Of a DNA stretch of 14,848 bases, positions 7,887 through 14,797 are shown one piece after another; position 1 is the stretch's first letter, and every line of letters starts with the position of its first letter. Position numbers and translations under genes: made by a program. This stretch comes from Candidatus Bathyarchaeota archaeon. Its GTDB lineage: Archaea; Thermoproteota; Bathyarchaeia; TCS64. The DNA is taken from NCBI GenBank assembly GCA_014729945.1, contig WJJC01000150.1, forward strand, positions 1-14,848, written 5' to 3'. The notes below the pieces were generated by a model that saw only the letters and a list, made by a program, of their open reading frames with translations, had not been told where the DNA came from and ran no database searches.

Positions 7887-8792
7887 ATGAGGAAAAAACA
7901 TGGAATAGGTAAATCCCTAATAAAACTCGCTAAACCAAGGACAAGCATGCTATTCGCCTTCACAGCCAGTGCGGCCTTAGGCGCCATAATAGCAGGAAAC
8001 GGCCTCCCACCCCTGAAACCAACAATGCTAGCCATATTATCAACCCTCTTCATAACTCTCGCAACATACGTCTATAATGACGTAATAGACGCGGACATGG
8101 ATAGAGTGTCAAAGAGCAGTAACAAGGAGAATAGACCACTAGCAAAAGGAGAGGTGCCACAGAGAGACGCATACACTATCATCACAGTAAGCAGCATACT
8201 TGGAGTCGGTATAGCCTGGTACATAAACACTACAGCCTTCACCATCGCAGCCCTCTTCTGGGCACTTTTCATGATGTATAGCTTCCCACCTGTGCGATTC
8301 AAAAGAATGTTCATAATCAAGTCACTAGTCACCGCCATAGGACCAGCGTTAACCCTACTTGTGGGAATGACATCTATACATAACACACTTACACCCCTAG
8401 GGCTATACACGGCCTTCGTGCAGTGGATATTCCTATTCAGCATACTACCCAGTATAGCTGACAGTTTTGACATCGAGGAAGACACAAAATACGGGATGAA
8501 GACACTGGCTATGGTACTCAGCTGGAGGAAAAAAGCAAGAATGCTCATGTTCGCACCAGCATTCGCCACAGTCATGAGCATAGGAGCTTATATCATCTTC
8601 AACGTAAATCTGGTCTGGCCAGTCCTCAGTGCAGTGACAAGCCTACTATACATCAACGAGATAAGAAAAGTATCGACGGAATACGATGAAGCCATGATAT
8701 GGAATATCCGAAAATTAGCTTTCATCTACTATGACTTAAACCTTATCTACGTACTACTAGGCACCATAAACCTGGTCACTCTACTACCTTAA
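7887..8792 (+). CDS. UbiA-family membrane prenyltransferase
   Basis: This 301-aa, strongly hydrophobic protein has several membrane helices, as expected for UbiA-type intramembrane aromatic/lipid prenyltransferases. The first Asp-rich motif is NDVIDADMD (Asn64, Asp65, Asp68, Asp72), followed by KENRPLAKGEV. The second is DSFDIEED (Asp192, Asp195, Asp199), followed by TKYGMKTLAM. These motifs bind Mg-diphosphate of a polyprenyl donor. In archaea this family includes the digeranylgeranylglyceryl-phosphate synthase of ether-lipid synthesis, and also enzymes that prenylate quinones, heme or other acceptors; the sequence alone does not decide the acceptor. The ATG has a good ribosome binding site. 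The gene appears to be transcribed alone, with hairpins (8805-8840 and 8858-8879) after its stop. Confidence 0.92.
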   Translation: MRKKHGIGKSLIKLAKPRTSMLFAFTASAALGAIIAGNGLPPLKPTMLAILSTLFITLATYVYNDVIDADMDRVSKSSNKENRPLAKGEVPQRDAYTIITVSSILGVGIAWYINTTAFTIAALFWALFMMYSFPPVRFKRMFIIKSLVTAIGPALTLLVGMTSIHNTLTPLGLYTAFVQWIFLFSILPSIADSFDIEEDTKYGMKTLAMVLSWRKKARMLMFAPAFATVMSIGAYIIFNVNLVWPVLSAVTSLLYINEIRKVSTEYDEAMIWNIRKLAFIYYDLNLIYVLLGTINLVTLLP

Positions 8793-8804
8793 ACCTACTC
8801 CAAT

Positions 8805-8840
8805 GTACTTAACCGGTCCAGAAACCTCCGGATAAAGTAC
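8805..8840 (+). terminator. Hairpin after the UbiA-family gene
   Basis: GTACTT (8805-8810) and CCGG (8813-8816) pair with CCGG (8828-8831) and AAGTAC (8835-8840), with a small internal loop and an 11-nt apical loop. It begins 13 nt after the stop codon. There is no U-tract, so it may stabilise or process the 3' end rather than act as a terminator of bacterial type. Confidence 0.4.
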
Positions 8841-8857
8841 CCAACCCCAATTGACAC

Positions 8858-8879
8858 ATATGCGTATAAACACGCATAT
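8858..8879. other. Perfect 8-bp inverted repeat
   Basis: ATATGCGT (8858-8865) and ACGCATAT (8872-8879) are exact reverse complements around the 6-nt spacer ATAAAC. It could be an RNA hairpin or a protein-binding site. No coding role is apparent. Confidence 0.5.
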
Positions 8880-9443
8880 CCAATACTTTCTAATAGACTC
8901 ACACAAAAGACGTGAGGAATATACTACTAGGTTTTACGGACCACAGTTATATACCAAAAATACTCATCAACAAAAACAGAAAAGCATCTAATCGAATACA
9001 CAGAAAAAAATAGAATAAATATAACCAACAAATGCGACTTCACGAGACACCATATTTATCATATTTTATCAAAAGGAAATTATACGAGTAACTAAATCAT
9101 TCTCAGAAAATAGACGAATATCACGCGCCAATAACAGCCACCATAAAAATATCAATTAAACAAACAAAGCCACCTCGTCACCGATTACACCGCTGATGAA
9201 CCACGTATGGGGGTATCAACTTTCAAATATACTGTATAAGTATCCACAAATGTGAAAAACGGGGGAGAAAAAATACACTAACAAGTCACTATGAGTGACG
9301 GAAACCCAGTAACAAAAACTACCCAGCAGATATACCAGAGGGATGCCAGCAATCCTAGAAAAAACCTAGTAAATCAAACAAACTAAGACTCGGATAAGAA
9401 AAACAAGAATATCAACTAATTTTATATAACCTAACACTAATCC

Positions 9444-9511
9444 TTATCTGGTTTCCCCCTCATTTCCAGATTGTTCACCCAAAAGGATAATTTGGGGGAA
9501 ACTCCAGATAA
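9444..9511 (+). repeat. Long inverted repeat containing dispersed element copy 2
   Basis: TTATCTGGTTTCCCCC (9444-9459) pairs along all 16 bases with 9494-9511, except for a 2-nt CT bulge in the 3' arm. The 34-nt interior carries most of the element shared with 5140-5173. An alternative inner stem, CCCAAA (9478-9483) with TTTGGG (9491-9496), uses part of the same 3' arm, so the two folds exclude each other. It lies 80 nt beyond the stop of the minus-strand toroid-protein gene. It could be a structured RNA, a 3' processing element or the trace of a small mobile element. Confidence 0.6.
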
Positions 9512-9532
9512 ACACCCAATACAAGCTAATGT

Positions 9533-9542
9533 AGAAAAAGAA
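9533..9542 (-). terminator. Candidate T-run terminator for the toroid-protein gene
   Basis: Read on the minus strand this is TTCTTTTTCT, about 50 nt after the stop codon at 9591. Archaeal RNA polymerase commonly ends at such T-runs. The assignment rests on position and composition only. Confidence 0.35.
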
Positions 9543-9590
9543 CCCTCAGAACAATAAATTCCGTAAACACATCTAGAACCCAATGAAGAA

Positions 9591-10529
9591 CTAGGTTATG
9601 TCATAATGCCTTAACACTCTTATGGCTCTCAATGTGTTCCATCTGCTAGGTTTACCCGGTTTCTCCATCTCGAAATGAGTCCTCCCTGGATGCCGTGCCT
9701 GAACCGGCCACCGACCATCCCGTCGCCTCTTCTTCAACAACACCTCTAATGCATCACTCATCCTTGAACCATACTCGGTTCCAGAGGACTGGAAGTAATC
9801 CAACGCCCGCAGTATATCATACCGCCATCGGGAAGGATAAGACAACATCAACATCCTCTTATCAATAACCTCACCGGTATGATCCGAACGATATAGCCTA
9901 TGCTGGAGAATAAACTCCCGCGCCTCCCCCTCGATTCCAACCAATTCATCAACCCGATAAGAATAACCCTGCTTCCTGTACTCATAAAAGCCTTCAAGCA
10001 CTGAGATAGTAGAGTGAAGGGAACTGTGCACAGCACCACCCCTATTAGACTCACAGTTAAACCCACCATCAGGCATCTGAACCCCTATAAGGAAATCAAT
10101 AACAGATCGTAGACTACTTTGAGGCACCCCGAAATAAGATGCATAATTCAAGAACATACCGTTGATACACACATCGCTATCATTGATTGTCTTACTCGGG
10201 TTCACTCCACCATCAACTCCCGTATGATTCTCAAGAACATCCATAATCGTACATCGAATCGAGTCACTGGGATAAAGTTCAAGGTTCTTCAGATCCAGCA
10301 ACGTGTAATGTGTACTGGTCCATTTAGGCTGATAAAACCCCTTACCCCAGTGACCATCCTCATTCCGATTAGCTAGGAATCTGGAGCCCCAGCCCTCTGA
10401 TGTAATCCTATCTCTGAGTTCCACACGACTCTCACCCAATAAGTCCCGAAGTACTTGATACTGGATAGATACATCTCCACGTATCATCCATTCTAGAATC
10501 TCATCAGTCAAGTAAAGTTGTTTGCTCAA
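9591..10529 (-). CDS. Prenyltransferase/squalene-cyclase-like alpha/alpha-toroid protein
   Basis: This 312-aa protein looks like a conserved uncharacterised family with the alpha/alpha-barrel fold of squalene cyclases and protein prenyltransferases. Landmarks are SIQYQVLRDLLG (21-32), EGWGSRFL (45-52), GHWGKG (59-64), PKWTSTHYTLLDL (68-80), DSDVCINGM (117-125), PDGGFNC (153-159), HSSLHSTISVLEG (168-180), RWRYDILRALDYF (near 235-246) and PSRWNTLRA near the C-terminus. It is about half the length of a true squalene-hopene cyclase, and no DxDD protonation motif is seen, so cyclase activity should not be assumed. The start is TTG; an earlier in-frame stop and the lack of ATG leave no better choice that keeps the conserved N-terminus. 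Wobble positions favour T and G, unlike the plus-strand genes. It is divergent from the vWA/PP2C/kinase operon. Confidence 0.85.
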   Translation of the reverse strand: MSKQLYLTDEILEWMIRGDVSIQYQVLRDLLGESRVELRDRITSEGWGSRFLANRNEDGHWGKGFYQPKWTSTHYTLLDLKNLELYPSDSIRCTIMDVLENHTGVDGGVNPSKTINDSDVCINGMFLNYASYFGVPQSSLRSVIDFLIGVQMPDGGFNCESNRGGAVHSSLHSTISVLEGFYEYRKQGYSYRVDELVGIEGEAREFILQHRLYRSDHTGEVIDKRMLMLSYPSRWRYDILRALDYFQSSGTEYGSRMSDALEVLLKKRRRDGRWPVQARHPGRTHFEMEKPGKPSRWNTLRAIRVLRHYDIT

Positions 10530-10581
10530 CGCTATAAGAAAAAAGAAAACAAGTAATTATTAACACTTAACATAAAATCAA

Positions 10582-10595
10582 CACATATATATGTG
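10582..10595. promoter_or_regulatory. Palindrome / TATA element before the toroid-protein gene
   Basis: CACATATATATGTG is a perfect 14-bp palindrome lying about 53-66 nt upstream of the minus-strand TTG start. It may be both the TATA box of that gene and an operator. Its 12-nt core recurs at 10860-10871 before the triad. Confidence 0.5.
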
Positions 10596-10838
10596 AATGG
10601 TTTTTCAGGAACCCCCATGATTTCAAGTATTATATCAAGCGGAGCCTAACTTAGAGTAAGGGGACAGGAATTCCCATATCAAGCACGTTATTAAACACAA
10701 GTAACACCATACAAGAGAATTTTTTCGATAGTTAAACACTAAATCTAGCTATTTTATATTGAAAAAGTTAGTGGAATAATATTCACTATAAGCATCAATC
10801 ATTAACTACGGATAGTAATCACAGATAAATACCCTAGC

Positions 10839-10846
10839 TATATAAA
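10839..10846 (+). promoter_or_regulatory. TATA box of the vWA/PP2C/kinase operon
   Basis: TATATAAA is close to the archaeal TATA consensus. A start site about 25-30 nt downstream would fall near 10868-10872, inside or at the end of the palindrome at 10858-10873, leaving a leader of about 50 nt to the ATG at 10924. Confidence 0.5.
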
Positions 10847-10857
10847 CGATAATAAGC

Positions 10858-10873
10858 GGACATATATATGTCC
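10858..10873. promoter_or_regulatory. 16-bp perfect palindrome, candidate operator of the triad operon
   Basis: GGACATATATATGTCC is exactly self-complementary. It lies just downstream of the TATA box, where a bound protein would block transcription initiation. Its core is shared with the palindrome before the divergent gene. It could alternatively be read as a second TATA element. Confidence 0.5.
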
Positions 10874-10923
10874 ACACCAAAAAAAGATCAGTGTTTCTTA
10901 TATTCAAGAAACCAAGTATTAAC

Positions 10924-11769
10924 ATGAGGATAAGATTGTACACAGCCGAAATAAGTAGAGGAAACCCAACCTGTTTCATATTTCTAATAGACCAGTCAGG
11001 ATCAATGGAAGACCCCTTCGGCGGCGAAGCTGAAGGAAGCAAAGCACACGCAGTAGCCGACGCAATAAACAGACTACTACAGAATCTAGTACTCCGATGC
11101 GCCAAAGCAGAAGGAGTAAGAGACTACTTCCACGTGGGAGTAATCGGCTACGGACTAAAAGTGGGACCAGCCTTCGAAGGAGAACTAGGGGGAGAAGACC
11201 TAGTACCCATCAGCCAGATAGGAGACAACCCGCTAACCATAGAGGAGAGAACTCAAAAAACACCAGATGGAGCTGGAGGAATAATCGAACAAGAGATAAA
11301 ATTCCCTATATGGTTCAAACCAGTAGCAAAAGGCCCCACACCCATGAAAAAAGCCCTAAAAAAAGCCGAAAACATACTAACCGACTGGTTAATGGAACAC
11401 CCTGACTGCTACCCACCCATAGTAATAAACATAAGCGACGGAGAACCTACAGACGGCGACCCATCCAACGTAGCACAAAACATAATGGAACTAGAGAGCA
11501 GCGACGGAAACGTACTACTACTTAATCTACACCTATCAAGCAGTCAAGCAAACCCCATAGAATTCCCGGACATAAAAGAAGCCCTGCCAGATGAATTCGC
11601 CCGACTATTATACGATATGTCAAGTATACTACCCGAGAAGATAAGAAACGAAGCAGAAAGCGAGGGATTCGAAGTATCAGAAGAATCAAGAGGATTCATC
11701 TTCAACTCAGACATAGTACAAGTAATACAATTCATAGACATTGGAACCCGAGCAACAAACCTAAGATAA
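10924..11769 (+). CDS. TerY-like von Willebrand factor A (vWA) protein
   Basis: This 281-aa protein carries a complete metal-ion-dependent adhesion site: DQSGS (Asp23, Ser25, Ser27), Thr139 in GPTPM and Asp172 in ISDGEPTDGD. It should bind Mg or Mn and act as a cytoplasmic protein-interaction module. Other family-type segments are ALPDEFARLLYDMSS and FIDIGTR near the end. It resembles TerY/YegL proteins encoded next to a PP2C phosphatase and a kinase, as here. I chose ATG 10924 over the upstream GTG at 10891 because family members start close to the YTAEISR segment. No Shine-Dalgarno sequence is visible. It is the first gene of a three-gene operon, 12 nt before the phosphatase gene. Confidence 0.9.
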   Translation: MRIRLYTAEISRGNPTCFIFLIDQSGSMEDPFGGEAEGSKAHAVADAINRLLQNLVLRCAKAEGVRDYFHVGVIGYGLKVGPAFEGELGGEDLVPISQIGDNPLTIEERTQKTPDGAGGIIEQEIKFPIWFKPVAKGPTPMKKALKKAENILTDWLMEHPDCYPPIVINISDGEPTDGDPSNVAQNIMELESSDGNVLLLNLHLSSSQANPIEFPDIKEALPDEFARLLYDMSSILPEKIRNEAESEGFEVSEESRGFIFNSDIVQVIQFIDIGTRATNLR

Positions 11770-11781
11770 ACTGACACTACT

Positions 11782-12552
11782 ATGAAGCTAACCTCTACTA
11801 TATTTACAACACCCAAAAAGGGCGGCCACTTCTCCGAGAATGAAGACTATTACTTCCCAAAAGAACCCATAATAAAAAGAGACCATCACTCAGTAGCCAT
11901 CTCAGACGGAGCAAGCGAAGGCTTCATGAGCAGACTATGGAGTAAAGTACTAACCATCTGCTACGTCAACTGGGATACCACCGAAGTCAAAATAACGGAA
12001 TACATAGACTTCTGCATAGAAATATATGAGATCCAGAAACAAAAATACCTAAAAAAAAGAGAAGCGGAAAATAAGCCCCTAAAATGGTTTGAGGAAAATC
12101 TCATGGCCAAAGGCAGTTTCGCCACCCTGCTGGGAATAAGCTTCGTAGACTCGACAAAAAACGGTGGACACTGGAAATCCTACAACATAGGAGACAGCTG
12201 TCTCATACAACTCAGAGAAGACATAATCACTATCTTCCCTCAAATGAACTCAACCAGCTTCACCAACAACCCAAACCTAATCTCAACCAACCAACATTAC
12301 AACAAAAATATACAAACTCAGATAAAAACCGGTGAATGGCTATACGGTGACACCTTCTACCTTATGACAGACGCCATAGCAAACTGGTTCCACCAGGAAA
12401 TAGAACAAGAGAGAAAGCCTTGGACTATAATAGATCAATTCATAGAAAACAACAAACAGGGACTAAACCAATTCATAGCTTATCTACGAGAAGCAAAAAA
12501 ACTCAAAAACGATGATGTAACCATCGCCCGGGTACAAATCCATGAGGACTAA
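11782..12552 (+). CDS. PP2C-family protein phosphatase of the triad
   Basis: This 256-aa protein has the ordered motifs of a metal-dependent Ser/Thr phosphatase: SENEDYY (18-24), SDGAS with Asp42, GSFATLLG, IGDS with Asp138, MTDA with Asp197 and DDVTI with Asp244/Asp245. The conserved Asp residues that coordinate the two catalytic metals are present, so it is probably active. No signal peptide or membrane helix is seen. It resembles the YegK-type phosphatases found with TerY-like vWA proteins, and it most likely reverses phosphorylation by the kinase encoded 3 nt downstream. The ATG has no clear Shine-Dalgarno sequence, consistent with coupled translation. Confidence 0.88.
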   Translation: MKLTSTIFTTPKKGGHFSENEDYYFPKEPIIKRDHHSVAISDGASEGFMSRLWSKVLTICYVNWDTTEVKITEYIDFCIEIYEIQKQKYLKKREAENKPLKWFEENLMAKGSFATLLGISFVDSTKNGGHWKSYNIGDSCLIQLREDIITIFPQMNSTSFTNNPNLISTNQHYNKNIQTQIKTGEWLYGDTFYLMTDAIANWFHQEIEQERKPWTIIDQFIENNKQGLNQFIAYLREAKKLKNDDVTIARVQIHED

Positions 12553-12555
12553 GTT

Positions 12556-14655
12556 ATGCCCCAACCTACTCTCCAAGAGTACCAAGAAGCCATACAACGA
12601 ACCGACCTCTGCTTCCAAGACAAAGATCTTAAAAACGGAGAAACAGTTCCAGGCGTATTCGGGTTACCAAAAGTAATATCCGGGGGATTCGCTGGAGTCT
12701 TCCAGGTAAAAAAGAACGATAAAAGCTACGCCGCCCGATGCTTCCTAAAAGACGTGGAGGACATCGAAACACGCTACAAAGCCATCTACGATTTCTTTCA
12801 CAGAAAAAAAATCAAATGCATAATCAAATTCCAGTACATAGACCAAGGAATTAAAGTCAAAGGAAAATGGTACCCAATACTAAAAATGGAGTGGTTGGAA
12901 GGCCAAACCCTATCGAGGTACATAGAAAAAAATCATGATAAACCGGAAGACATGGAAGACATGGCCCAGAAATTCATGAAACTAGTAGATGAATTAAAAA
13001 AACGGGGCATAAGCCACGGAGACCTACATGACCAGAACATAATGGTCAATGATAACGAACTAAAACTAATCGACTACGATGCTATGTACGTACCCGAACT
13101 AAAAAACCATATCAGCAGCGAGATCGGGCATACAAACTACCAGCACCCCGAGAGAACCCTCAAAGATTACGGCCCCCACATAGACCACTTCAGCGAATGG
13201 GCAATATACACCTCACTTAAAGCACTCGCAAAAAATTCAACACTCTGGGAGACCCTAGACGGAGGAGACCAGTGTCTAATCTTCAGAAACCGTGACTACA
13301 AAGACCCACAGAACTCTAAAGCCTTCAAGGCGCTGGAAAAAATCAACAACAGGGAACTAGAAACACTAGTAGAGACCCTCAAAAACGCCATCTATACTCC
13401 TAGACTAGAGGACATCCCATCTATACAGGACATAGAAAAAATCAGGAAGAAACAAGACAACGAGACTATAGACATAGAGGTAAACCTTGAAAAAATAGAT
13501 ATACGCCAGCAAAGCCGAGACAATTCATGGATCTGGGACAACAAACACCCAGAACAACAAGTCTTCACAGGAAATCATAGAATCGGACGAATAAACCTCA
13601 TACTAGCCTTACTATACACTCTCATAATAGAGGGCATATACATCACACAAACAATACCCTCCAACCAGATTAGACTGATAGCCATAGGCATCCCAATTCT
13701 AGCAACTATCTCCTTCATCGATTATCATAACCAAGAAAAAGTAAAACAACGACGCAATCAAAAAAATAGACTGAGAAAACTAGAAACCCTGAAAACGGAA
13801 AACAAAGAAAAACTAGTGGAAAAAAACACCCAAGCAGAAAAACTTAGACAAACAACAAAAAAGAAAATAGACACGATAATAGAAGAAATCCAATCACTCA
13901 ACAACCAAAAAAACCTAGAACAAAGGAAAACAGAATCTAAGCAATGGAACAATCTAAGAGAAATACAGTACAAAAAAGAACGACTAGACAAAGAAAAACA
14001 AAAAGAACGCCAAACACTACTACAAACCAAACAAGAAAAACACCTAACAAACAAGTTAAAAGAACACCGAGTAATCACCTCCAGAATAACAGGCATCAGC
14101 GTAATCAAACGATTCCTGCTCTCGCGTAACGGCGTAAAAACTGCAGCCGATTTCAATGAAATAAGAACCATTAATTCATTCCTAGCCGGAAAAGGCGCAA
14201 GATTCCATCTCAGGGACGGTAAAACTATATCAATCTGGTGGCTGGACCCTGGACAAATAAACTCACTCAGAAACTGGAGAAACAATTTGGTTAAAAAACA
14301 TGAAAAAACCCTGCCAAACAAGCTAAACAAACAAGAAAAAAATGCATTAAACAAAAAATACCGCGACTTGGAGGAAAACTTCAAAATAATTGAGAAACAG
14401 ATAAAAAACACGGTACAGATCGATAAGAAAAAAATCGCAAAACAGTTCAATACTCAAGTTGAAAGTCGTAAAAAGGATATACAGCGACTAAAAGAGGAAT
14501 ATAGCCAAAAACTAGATATCCTTGAAAAGCAAGTAGACAAGATAAACAATGAACTGGATAGAATAAACTGGGAGATCAACATCGTTAAACATCAGTTAAA
14601 AGGATACAATGAAATAACATTCATCAACTATATCAAGAAAATACTAACAAACTAA
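12556..14655 (+). CDS. Membrane-anchored Ser/Thr kinase with helix-hairpin-helix region
   Basis: This 699-aa protein has an N-terminal kinase domain (about 35-300): glycine loop SGGFAGVF (42-49), catalytic HGDLHDQNIMV (Asp156, Asn161) and metal-binding DYD (Asp173) in place of DFG. The usual VAIK lysine position reads Arg61 (YAARCF). Two hydrophobic helices (about 346-366 and 370-390) would form a membrane hairpin, placing both ends in the cytoplasm. A charged coiled coil (395-500) follows, then a helix-hairpin-helix-like region (505-585) with SRITGIS, NGVKTAADF and a closing LRNWRNNL, then more coiled coil. This order matches YegI-type kinases (COG4248) of TerY-P triads. The HhH may bind DNA or protein. 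A weak GAGGA lies 7 nt before the ATG. It is the last gene of the operon; the DNA after it is A-rich, with no clear terminator. Confidence 0.9.
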   Translation: MPQPTLQEYQEAIQRTDLCFQDKDLKNGETVPGVFGLPKVISGGFAGVFQVKKNDKSYAARCFLKDVEDIETRYKAIYDFFHRKKIKCIIKFQYIDQGIKVKGKWYPILKMEWLEGQTLSRYIEKNHDKPEDMEDMAQKFMKLVDELKKRGISHGDLHDQNIMVNDNELKLIDYDAMYVPELKNHISSEIGHTNYQHPERTLKDYGPHIDHFSEWAIYTSLKALAKNSTLWETLDGGDQCLIFRNRDYKDPQNSKAFKALEKINNRELETLVETLKNAIYTPRLEDIPSIQDIEKIRKKQDNETIDIEVNLEKIDIRQQSRDNSWIWDNKHPEQQVFTGNHRIGRINLILALLYTLIIEGIYITQTIPSNQIRLIAIGIPILATISFIDYHNQEKVKQRRNQKNRLRKLETLKTENKEKLVEKNTQAEKLRQTTKKKIDTIIEEIQSLNNQKNLEQRKTESKQWNNLREIQYKKERLDKEKQKERQTLLQTKQEKHLTNKLKEHRVITSRITGISVIKRFLLSRNGVKTAADFNEIRTINSFLAGKGARFHLRDGKTISIWWLDPGQINSLRNWRNNLVKKHEKTLPNKLNKQEKNALNKKYRDLEENFKIIEKQIKNTVQIDKKKIAKQFNTQVESRKKDIQRLKEEYSQKLDILEKQVDKINNELDRINWEINIVKHQLKGYNEITFINYIKKILTN

Positions 14656-14797
14656 CATAAAAACAATAAAATATTAATAAAAAGAAAAAGCAAAACAACC
14701 CAGACCCCCATCCAACCCGTCTAGTCATCGATTACTCATACATTGTATATCTTACCCACATACATTCCCTTATAGAAATGGTCACAACACCCATACC

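Larger units (their letters stand above)
8793..9590. other. A/C-rich intergenic stretch, no convincing gene
   Basis: This gap of about 800 nt lies between the UbiA-family gene and the end of the convergent toroid-protein gene. It holds two hairpins near the UbiA end, small inverted repeats (for example GTCACT/AGTGAC at 9285-9299), a large inverted repeat with the second copy of the 34-nt element (9444-9511), and a possible minus-strand terminator. Short ATG frames exist (for example 9291-9386), but none resembles a known protein. No tRNA or CRISPR structure was seen. Confidence 0.6.
10530..10923. promoter_or_regulatory. Divergent regulatory region
   Basis: About 390 nt separate the two divergent transcription units. 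The region holds two palindromes sharing ACATATATATGT (10582-10595 and 10858-10873), a TATA box for the triad (10839-10846), and the 8-mer CTAGCTAT repeated before A/T boxes at 10745 and 10834. It also holds ATATCAAGC twice (10632 and 10676), an EcoRI-type palindrome GGAATTCC (10667-10674), and a small hairpin (10769-10788). No gene was recognised in it. Confidence 0.6.

Noticed and set aside
9171..9237. Frame encoding HLVTDYTADEPRM, reminiscent of the receiver motif IVTDYNMPRM
   Set aside because: The similarity is limited to a few residues, the spacing is wrong, and no other receiver motif lies upstream; most likely chance.
9291..9386. 31-codon ATG frame beginning MSDGNPVTKT
   Set aside because: It is short and polar, resembles no known family, and its ATG sits in the loop of a small inverted repeat; a G-rich stretch upstream is too far away to serve as a ribosome binding site.
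9300..9400. Open minus-strand frame of about 49 codons rich in Phe, Val and Leu
   Set aside because: It has no usable start codon near its beginning, and its composition follows from the T/G-rich strand.
10891..10923. GTG at 10891 as the start of the vWA protein
   Set aside because: The extra 11 residues do not look like the family's N-terminus; ATG 10924 places the conserved YTAEISR segment near the start, as expected.
13758..14450. Long minus-strand ORF (230 codons) opposite the kinase tail
   Set aside because: It is antisense to the coiled-coil region of a clear kinase gene, is Phe/Ser/Leu-rich with no domain, and is expected where the sense strand is A-rich and antisense stop codons are therefore scarce.
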